Assembly: GCA_948567375.1 (NCBI GenBank)
Contig: OX419757.1
Span: forward strand, 45,446,001-45,510,000
DNA length: 64,000 bases
Source of the DNA: Lunularia cruciata
Taxonomy: Eukaryota; Streptophyta; Marchantiopsida; Lunulariales; Lunulariaceae
Direction: 5' to 3'
Shown here one piece after another: positions 56,196 to 64,000 of this stretch. Every line of letters starts with the position of its first letter. The first letter of the stretch is position 1. A program made the position numbers and the translations under genes. Under the pieces are notes generated by a model. The model ran no database searches. It was not told where the DNA came from and saw only the letters and a program-made list of their open reading frames with translations.

Positions 56196-58026
56196 CCTTT
56201 GCTTGGCAGATACAGTAGATTGAATCCAGTCCTAAGGTTGGGTCAAGGAATTAAGCATGTCTTGCCACTTTTGCATAAGCATAATAAGCATAACGTACTG
56301 GTTACAGGAAGCCCTCTAATTTCCTCTCGCGTGACCTTGCTAGTCAATATCAGTCTCCTAGTGTATGTGAAATCTTGTCACAGATGTATATTCAAAGGGC
56401 CATGTAAATTCCAAGGGCTTTCGACTACGAGAACTCTATTGCTTGAAAATTTTTAAGATACCCAGCACATGGAGAAGGCACTGGACTTTGGGTAGAACCG
56501 AGAAACTAACCTGGATCAAATGTTCTGCGAAACGTAGGTGAAACGCAATGAGAGGAAAGAGGCTGTAACAGATACGGGTCTCTAGGTGGAGAGAGATTTG
56601 ACCGTCATTAGTCATGACCTAACTCAGGAAAGGACTTTCGTCACTTTCTAATAAAGTTGGTGATATTAGCGATAGACTGCAAAGAGGAAGAATATACCCG
56701 AGTGGAAGGATATAACATTAGAGTTCAAGCTTCACAATGACAACAATATTGTTTTTAGAATTCCAAGTTAGAATCTTTTCAGCTCTAGCTTAATTTTCAC
56801 CTGTAAACTTTGGGCCTATAGGATTGATCGGTGTCTCTTTCTGGTTCCTCTAGCACTGATGAGTTTGTGAAGTTTCGCAAATTGCATACTGTTGGAAGAT
56901 GAGTTTCCATCTTTACTTGAGCTGGTGGGACAGAATTTGGATGAAATGCAAACTGCCTCTACACAATTACACGGTATCCATTGTATGAAATCCGTTCGGG
57001 TTCGGATCTCGACTGACATTTCTTGTCGTCTTAACGAGAAGTAAAGTTCTCTCAAAAGTAAGCGTAGATGACCTGTACTTAAATTTTACGTCAAAATGTA
57101 CGTACCTGTACATTTTAATATACAACTTGTTTGCTGAGCCCTGCAGTAACGGATGAAATGAACAATCAATGATTAGACACTCAGAATTCTTCAACTACAG
57201 TATACCATTTCTGACATACAGAGAGTTCTTTGAGTGGCTTCTGCACACCATTGCTCACATAGCATGCCTGCAGAGTATGATTCGTGGCTTCGTGGGATAA
57301 ATATGGATTCCCCAGAGGCTTGAAACAAGTGGCGGATGCAAACAAGCAGATTCACAAAATGTCACTCTTTGAGCGGAGCACCTACCTCACAACCACCAGG
57401 AAACATTGTTCCACAGGGATATTCTGCTGCTGTAGGCATAGTGAAGAATCTTCTGTATGAGGCCAAAGTACTGTGTGGCTTGAGATAGAGGAATTCCTCA
57501 CATGACCTTTGAAGATAGTTGGAAAACATTTGCATTATTCTAGTCACTTTTATATTATTTTGATGATTTCAGATTCAGAAACCACAGGAAACCTATGTAG
57601 AGAGGACAGTAGAAGCATGTGCAAGTCCCTGCTGATTACAGTTCCCCCCTCCTCAGAAATAACGTATCCGCTCCCTTAGCACCCCATGTAGGCATATCGA
57701 CTCACGAATTCTACTATGTACACCATTGAGCTGGTGCTAAGGAGGGGAGCCTGACATTCCCATCTCCAAGGAGACGAAGTTTAAGATTTTGCACGGCCCT
57801 CGAATCAAAACTTGGGATTTCTTCTCTATATTATTTCCCTTCCAAATTACACACAGGTATTTACAGGCATTAAGTGGAATGAAATTCAGTGCCACACTTT
57901 TTGTTAATATCTTGGACGAAGGCCCAGGCCGGGATTCTTGCAGTTGCGTAGATTATGAAGCAGTACTGGGCTTACAGTTTGGGCCAGGTATATGAGTAGC
58001 GACTTTGTCTCAAACTTCAACAAACT
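56196..58026. other. Low-copy island 2, upstream of plantacyanin
   Basis: No retroelement motif. Several short ORFs (for example 56160-56456 +, 57362-57547 -) show no recognisable pattern and no splice context I would trust. TATA-like candidates for the plantacyanin gene are CTCTATATTATT (about 57821) and GGTATATGAG (about 57988); the latter fits the distance to the pyrimidine tract better. Confidence 0.4.
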
Positions 58027-58068
58027 GCTCTCGCTCTCTCTCGCTTTCTCTCCTCTCCTTTCCTCCTT
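58027..58068 (+). promoter_or_regulatory. Pyrimidine tract in the plantacyanin 5' leader
   Basis: A 42-base CT-rich run (GCTCTCGCTCTCTCTCGC...CCTCCTT) about 90 bp before the start codon. Such Y-patches and CT-rich leaders are common near transcription starts of plant genes. It is the only one in the low-copy part of the window. Confidence 0.5.
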
Positions 58069-58156
58069 GAGAAGCCGCATTTTGTTCTTCATCATTCTGA
58101 AGCTCTCTAGATCTGTCCCTTCGTCTAGCATTCACTAATCTCTCACTTCAACCACA

Positions 58157-58765
58157 ATGGCGATCACGATGCGCCAGGGAAGTAGCAGTGCAGCAACCAC
58201 CTTGGTTGTTCTCATGTCTGCGTTACTTTTAGCAGAATATGCAGCAGCATTGACTATCAATGTTGGTGGGAGCAGCGGTTGGGGTGCAGGTGTTGATTAC
58301 AAGGCTTGGGCTGCCGGCACCAGAGTGAAGCCTAACGACGCTCTTTGTAAGTGGAACTCTTTTGCTTATCCTTTCGTATATCTTCTGAAGTTTTTTGAAC
58401 ACGATGGGAACATTTTACAGCTGAAGTAAAATGCTCAAAACAATTGTGGTTTCCACTCTGCGAATGCGGTTTCAAAGAACTAGACCCATGTTTACGCTCT
58501 CAAGTACTTGGAAACGAATAATTGATCGGTACTGATCTCGCATCGCCCATTTGCTGCAGTCTTCAAGTATATCGCAGGACAGCACAATGTTTTGCAAGTA
58601 AGCAAAGCAGATTACGACGCATGTAAGACCACCGCCCCCTGGAGGAAACTCACATCCGGAGCCGACACAGTGAAGTTCACCAACTCAGGAACCTATTATT
58701 TCATCTGCGGTTTTCCAAACCATTGTGCAAGTGGAATTAAAGTGGCTGTTACCGTCAAGTGGTAA
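58157..58765 (+). CDS. Plantacyanin (basic blue copper protein), two exons, intact
   Basis: Exon 1 58157-58346, intron 58347-58559 (GTAAGT...TGCAG), exon 2 58560-58765; 131 residues. Residues 1-31 form a secretion signal (hydrophobic TTLVVLMSALLLAEYAAA). Mature part is a cupredoxin: NVGGSSGWG (35-43), ...LFFKYIAGQHNVLQVSK (63-79), DYDACK (81-86), SGTYYFICGFPNHCASG (106-122). Copper ligands His72, Cys113, His118. Disulphide Cys85-Cys119. At the axial position, where plantacyanins have Met, this gene has Ile123 (ATT). The intron at the conserved site after the ND-L segment and the length agree with the family. No GPI tail, so it should be apoplastic; plantacyanins are linked to cell-wall redox, pollen tube guidance and stress. 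Start chosen as the first ATG (ACAATGG context). Confidence 0.93.
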
Positions 58766-61700
58766 CCAGCTACTCTCCAACCGTTTGAAGTAACCCATTA
58801 CCATGAGACTAGCAATTTAATTCAGTGAACAGAGAAGTAATTTCATTTCTACTGAGGGTAGTCAACCGTTAGGCTAAGATTCCAATTGGCTCACGAGTGT
58901 GATATTCACCGGCCTCCAGTCAATAATAGGCCCCAGGATTCCGATATGTCCTGCAGCTCTCTTTACTCAGCTCTTTCCTTCATTAAGCTTTCCCATTGGA
59001 AAGTAGAGTAGACCACTTAAAGAATCAAGTAATGCTAAAAGCTAGTTTACGTACTGAATAGAGCAATTGCAGTGTCACTGACAGGCAGATCCTGTCGATT
59101 TATATGTACAAGGATGTGATCTTTTTTGTTCCAGTACACCCATGGTTTGAGCTATAAGAAAACTTGTGATTTTTCTCATATGGATTACATATACACTTCT
59201 AGTGCAGTAAGTCGATGGATGAGGCAATTGCTGTGATACATTTCAAGATTAAACGTAGATGTATCAAACATACAAACCAAGACATGGGTATTACAGGGTA
59301 AAGTTTACGAGTTGCGACTAGGTACAGTTCAACAGCTCCTGTAAGTAGTTATGTTCTGTAGCTGTAGTGAAAGTACGGATATCCCAGAAAGGTACGTTTA
59401 ACGGATTCCACGGAGGAAGGTTCAATTGCGCAAGCTCAGCTTGTACAGTACAGGAGAAAATAGCGCCTTTTATGAAGAGCTGTTTAATCTGTAAGTGACA
59501 AAGAAGTCGGCATGAGTAGCAACCGGAAGGTTTAATACGTTATGTAGGAGCGTCTGTGTTGGTCACGCTATAGAAAGCCCTCAATAGACAGGGGAAAAGG
59601 GAAGGGTTTAGATGCTGGTTCAATTTACTCACAGAGGATAACTTATAGTAGGTCAAGGAGCCAACTCAGCTCCTTACTATATGAATACTGATCTTTCATC
59701 GAGAGAGCACCACGGTCCAAGCTAGTGAGGTCCAAGAAAGGGCATCCAAAACATGGTTCACGAACTACAGGGAAACAGAAGAAGAAAACCAACGCTTGAT
59801 TACGATAACAATTTCCTTCTGAATCCTGATTCAGTATCTCACATCTTTCGAGGAAAAATTTAGACTCATAATCCTGAACCATCGCGTCTGTTCGTTCTCA
59901 ATCAAGGCGTCACAATATCGTGGGCACCTCCCGTAGACCTGGGCGAATTGTACAAAAAAGTAAGGTGCACTCCCGGTCTCAATTGGCTCCAAAGCACACA
60001 GTGCCGGCGCCATGGCTGCTTCAATACCGCGTGAAGCAGCTCTAACCTACTGTGAATATAAGAAAGCAGCTATCAAGGTTGCCAACAAAATTGACCCGCC
60101 TGTTAAGAACAATCCGTGCCTTTGCAGTTGTATGAGTTGTGGAACTCTCAAGAATAGAAGCAAAACACCGTTGAGAATTTGCGACAACCCGGAGTACTTT
60201 AAGAAAACTCGCAACGTCGGGTTTCCAGGATCCAATTTACCTCGAGTAATCGTCTGCTGTCCGTTGCACGATGGTGTAGACGAGGAATATCTCGGAGGTT
60301 TGACTTCGACTAATTACCTGAAACCAATTAAGAGCAGTCCCGTTACGAGTTTCTAACAACTGAAATGGATTAATACACGTCAAGAAAATGCTCCTTTCCC
60401 ACACCAGTTCCAATGTTGCCACTGATAGCAGCGTCATTTTCCTGCGCAACCTACGACTCCTCTGAGATTGATGCTCTCGGTTCCTCCTCTCGATTCATCG
60501 GTTATCGCTCTTCATTGTATTCAGAGAACACGTAGCTAAAGCACAATATTCTGTTCAAAAACTAATCTACCGATCAGGAAACCAAATGAGCAAAGGTTGC
60601 TCAAATCCACTGCTAAACCTGAACCGCGAAAGGAGGAAAACCTTCTAAATATAGTTAGATCCCTTCAAAGTTCCCCGCCGGATTCAAATCGAATAAAACA
60701 CCAGGATTTGCTTCCTTTCCGCTAATTATAAACAGTGCAGCGGAATCAGGGTTTATCCAGCCTTGATTGTCACAACGCGCTAGGTCAGTAGATTCAATCA
60801 AGTAACACTCCCGTGTCGGTAATCGTACATGCACATAACCCTCAATCAACAAATAGTAGTCAATGTAACCTGGAGTCTGAACAACAGTATCTAATCCTGT
60901 GAATGGTGTTCTGTCCACTTATTTCTCTCTGCCATTACAGGTTGGAAAGCAGTTCTACCAACTCAGTCTTGCGGTTACGGGCACTGTAGACAGTCCCAGT
61001 GTAGAGAGCCCCTCAACATCATGGCAACGACTGCCCACCCGAACCTCGCCGCGACGATCAGATCGCCGAAAGGCGGTGGTAGCATTCGACCAGAGCCTCT
61101 TTGTCCCCGACCTACATGTGAGTGCATCAGAATCTCAAACAAAGGAACAGGACCTCCTAGGTATGGTGACGTGAAACTGCTCAAGGCATCGCCTTTACTG
61201 AAAGGATCTGCGTGGACAAACCTGTACAAGAGCGACCCTGTAACGGATCACCAAGATCTAGACCTTCGTCGAGATCCCACCCCCCCAAACACAACATCGT
61301 TGTTTACTTGCAAGAAGTACATTGCACAACAGTGTAACCGCTAGAATTCAACATCTTCCCTTGTTAGTGTTAGCGGTAGTCAATCTGGAGGTCGATAGGG
61401 AAGATTTCCGGCCAGAAAAGGCGGGATCAACAGAATTTGGAATGTGCCGCTAAATCTAGATGTTTGTGATTCAATTTGTATAATATGCAATCTGTCGGTT
61501 CGCCTTCTTGGAAAGAAAAACCATCACATCTATCTCCGGTAGCATGCGTATGCGTATCGCGTCTAATTTGATTGTGTCCTATATTGAAAATAATTTTCTA
61601 TTTTATATATTTAAAATTTGTAAATTGAGCTTTTTACAGATATATAGAATAGTTTTCGTTTCCACCATATTTAGCCATGTTGGAATATGGTCTTTAGTGG

Positions 61701-61854
61701 TACTCGGATGTGGGTGTTATTGTTCAACGGATGGATGTGCATTTGGCATACATATTGATATGTTGGGCCAATGTGAATGGACTATTGGTATTGGACAATG
61801 CTCTACATTGTTGTTCAATTGTTCGTCTACATTTTGAAGTGTTCCTTGGGTAAA
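58766..61854. other. Low-copy island 2, downstream; no gene recognised
   Basis: Balanced composition and CpG content unlike the retroelements. Longest ORFs: 60012-60356 + (114 residues, with a Cys cluster CLCSCMSC), 61021-61344 + (107) with an overlapping minus-strand ORF, and 60655-60918 - (87, YIDYYLLIEGYVHVRLP). None matches a family I know, and no exon chain with clean splice sites stood out. They could be exons of an unrecognised gene or chance. Confidence 0.35.
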
Positions 61855-62494
61855 TATAATATTACTAGTTAGATACATTATCTAGAGATGAAAACTAATT
61901 TTAAATATTTTCAATGATAGTATATAAAATGATTTAAATAAATCAGAGAGATCTCATTATAACATACTTTCACTAATAATGTATAGGTCTTGAATATTTT
62001 GAAATTTCAAAATCTATTTCTAAATAAAAAATTATATTTTGAAAAATATAATTTTTTTTCTTCTTGAAGAAAAAATGTTGTTTTCTCCCCCCACTTGTTT
62101 ATCATGTCTAGATCTTTCAAATGATACTTCACCCAAATTATTCTTGAAAAATAGAATATTTTCACCTTCTTGAAGAAAAGGTGTTGTTATCTCTCCCACC
62201 TTCCCACCTGTTTATCTTGCTGAGATCTTCCAAATGGTACTTCAACCATACTATTTTGAGCTTCTTATAGTAAAATTTATTCTTTATTTTACTTGTTTGA
62301 CGAGCAAAATAGGACAAGGATAAATATATCACCCATCCATATATCAAATCCAAGGGTATAGCTCCTTTTGAGTGTCTACTCTTTGTTATATAATAAAGAC
62401 AATGTGCTCTTCCAAAGCATCACAATATTGAGGAAAGAAATCTTATGGTCTTTTGTATTTCTGTTGGTATTTCTCTTGCCCTCAAAACATTACA
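61855..62494 (+). mobile_element. Second chromovirus LTR (5' LTR of a broken copy)
   Basis: Starts TATAATATTACTAGTTAGA, ends AAAACATTACA, and is followed by a decayed primer site TGATATCAAAG. 640 bp, about 40 bp longer than the 41489 LTR owing to an extra AT-rich stretch at 61990-62160, which includes a repeated TTCTTGAAGAAAA phrase. Confidence 0.78.
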
Positions 62495-62925
62495 ATGATA
62501 TCAAAGTAGTTGTTTAAACCCAAGTGAGTAATTTTGAGAAGAGGAAAGGTAGTGCAATTGATAGATTGGGGTGTCTGGGGGAGTGGATATGGGTTGGATG
62601 CTCTTGGAGGATGATTTCTTACAGCTCACACATCTATTCCATATAAAGAAAGTATATCTCATTTACCATTTTGGAGTGGAGTTCATGGACATAGTAATGA
62701 ATTTGCCAAACCATGTAATTCTACATGATAATTATAGGATTCTATCTATGTTGATATACTATAGAGAGTGAGATTTGATAATTTTCATTTGGGTAGGATG
62801 CAATGGATCCAAATATATCAAGTCTTCTTACTTTTAACGGTCAAGTAGAAATCTGGTATGTATTTAAATAAAAAGTGATGTTCAATGATTTTGTAATCTG
62901 CAATTTTGGTGAGGAATATGTAATA
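62495..62925 (+). mobile_element. Chromovirus leader, cut by P3
   Basis: Co-linear with 42088-42565 of the complete chromovirus (shared GGATGG/GGTTGGATGC, TTCATGGACATAGT and CAATTTTGGTGAGGAATAT words). Stops at GAGGAATATGTAATA, where the P3 LTR begins. The ORF at 62571-62771 is debris of this leader. Confidence 0.7.
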
Positions 62926-63580
62926 TGTCGTGTGTATATACATTGCTACACAACATACATCACTGTCAACATCACACACTATAGAAGCACAACTCACACA
63001 TAAGTCATAGATGTACTCTAAAGAGCCACAATAATCAGTTCGGTTACACAACTCAAATCACACTCAATCACATCAGTACTTGATCTGTCACTCAATGATC
63101 TGCCAACAATTGGGCATTGATTATAGTCAAACTACACCCACTCTAGCTAAGAGACTCCAAGTGACTCTCGTCGACTTTCTATCCACTCTAGCCAAGAACT
63201 CAAAGGCTCAACAATAGAGAAGTGAGCTCTTTGGAGCTGCACTCCTAGGGTATACTCTTGATTTTGACCTAGGTCTCACACCAACAATCCCACTAACGGC
63301 ACACCCGATGGTGCAAATGTTGCAAGTGATGGTGGGCCCCACTATGTAATCAATACCCAAAACAAAAAATCTGACTGACGGCAAGTAGTCTATGAGTAAT
63401 TGCCAAAGTACCTCTAACTACTATCACTGCTACTCCAATGTCCAAGCAATCTAGATGCAAAGCTAAAATTGCATGATAACTGTTGTGTGTATATACATTG
63501 CTACACAACATACATCGCTATCAACATCACACACTATAGAAGCATAACTCACACATAAGTCATACATGGACTCTAAAGTG
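62926..63580 (-). repeat. P3 3' LTR
   Basis: In minus reading starts CACTTTAGAG after a GGGGGG run and ends CACACGACA at 62926. A ~100-bp block is present at both ends (62926-63025 and 63481-63580) with only a few differences. The LTR body matches P1 and P2. Confidence 0.78.
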
Positions 63581-63746
63581 CCCCCCTAGTTGGCAGTTAG
63601 GTCCCTCTAACTCCAGATAGTCGTCTACTCCAAGTATATGGTATACCCTATGGTGGGCAAAAGATCAAGAGGCCAAGTGCTATCGAGCCCCATTGTTAGT
63701 CGCCTATCTATAATCTATACCATATAAAGGATGAACTAACTATAAG

Positions 63747-64000
63747 TCAAGTATATCTAGGGCATAACCATTGTCCTTGAGGAACCACCATGAGGGGAGG
63801 AGTCATATATGCCAAATGTCATCCTCTCGAACAGCTATCACACATTAACATAGTAGTAGCTCCACCAAAAGAGCCACATAACATACACCTCAAGCCTGCA
63901 CGTACGAGTACCAAGCTTGGATCCATAGTACCGTCAATGTTTAGGAGGTGGCATGGCACACAATTGCGCATATGATCCTTCCAAACAACACCATCATGTC
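63747..64000 (-). pseudogene. P3: integrase tail fused in frame to a PHD finger
   Basis: The minus strand from 63995 reads one frame: DGVVWKDHMRNCVPCHLLN, IDGTMDPSLV, then the PHD finger from Cys 63887: C-X2-C-X11-C-X2-C, a TGA where P1 has Tyr, then H, LA-Y (Cys to Tyr), then LCPR-Y (last Cys to Tyr), and a TGA at 63747. Only one internal stop lies between the integrase tail and the terminal stop. This is the clearest proof that the PHD finger belongs to the polyprotein. The rest of the element lies beyond the window. Confidence 0.85.

Noticed and set aside
60012-60356. 114-residue ORF with a Cys cluster as a host gene
   Set aside because: No family pattern recognised, an overlapping antisense ORF of similar quality exists, and no splice or expression evidence; left as unexplained island sequence.
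60655-60918. 87-residue minus-strand ORF as a gene
   Set aside because: Composition is protein-like but no motif could be named and no adjoining exons were found.

Overview
The window reads as nuclear DNA of a land plant with a very repeat-rich, slowly purged genome. A gymnosperm (conifer-type) genome is my inference, not proven. About 85% is decayed, nested LTR retrotransposons: Ty1/copia, two Ty3/gypsy lineages, solo LTRs, and a family of long LTR-like units that carry their own ORF. The only gene I can support as intact is a two-exon plantacyanin (secreted blue copper protein) at 58157-58765. A broken plantacyanin of the same orientation lies at 11698-12361.

Layout. 1-3.1 kb: minus-strand relics of an ORF-bearing LTR-like family (subfamily C). 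3.1-6.8 kb: 5' part of a PHD-type Ty3/gypsy element (copy P0). 6.8-10.5 kb: minus-strand copia relic split by solo LTR L. 10.5-13.0 kb: low-copy island with the plantacyanin relic. 13.0-56.19 kb: probably one minus-strand copia element with short LTRs (13004-13166 and 56037-56190), a polypurine tract, a tRNA-type primer site and near-matching 5-bp target duplications (TTCTG/TCCTG). It has been swollen to 43 kb by insertions into its leader. Inside it are ORF elements B1, A1, A2, B2, B3, C4 and C3; P-type Ty3 copies P1 and P2; and a chromodomain-bearing Ty3 element (41489-48520) that itself holds solo LTR L, which holds small LTR M. 56.19-61.85 kb: second low-copy island with the intact plantacyanin. 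61.85-64.0 kb: a second chromovirus LTR and leader, interrupted by a third P copy.

How it fits together. If the 43-kb copia block is removed, the two islands join and the plantacyanin relic and the intact gene lie about 2.6 kb apart in the same orientation, so they look like an old tandem pair pushed apart by nested retrotransposition.

The most unusual signals are these. (1) A complete Cys4-His-Cys3 PHD finger closes the integrase-side end of the P-type Ty3 polyprotein in three copies, where the neighbouring chromovirus has a chromodomain. (2) A 4-kb unit delimited by TG...CA and a perfect 5-bp target duplication has LTR-type ends but holds one long coiled-coil ORF behind its own TATA box, which suggests a solo LTR with a gene in U3. 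(3) Small LTR M is packed with heat-shock-element-like GAA/TTC arrays just upstream of a TATA box. (4) The intact plantacyanin has Ile in place of the usual axial Met copper ligand.

Coordinates of decayed elements are approximate unless a terminal motif or target duplication is quoted. All family names come from reading motifs; no database search was possible.
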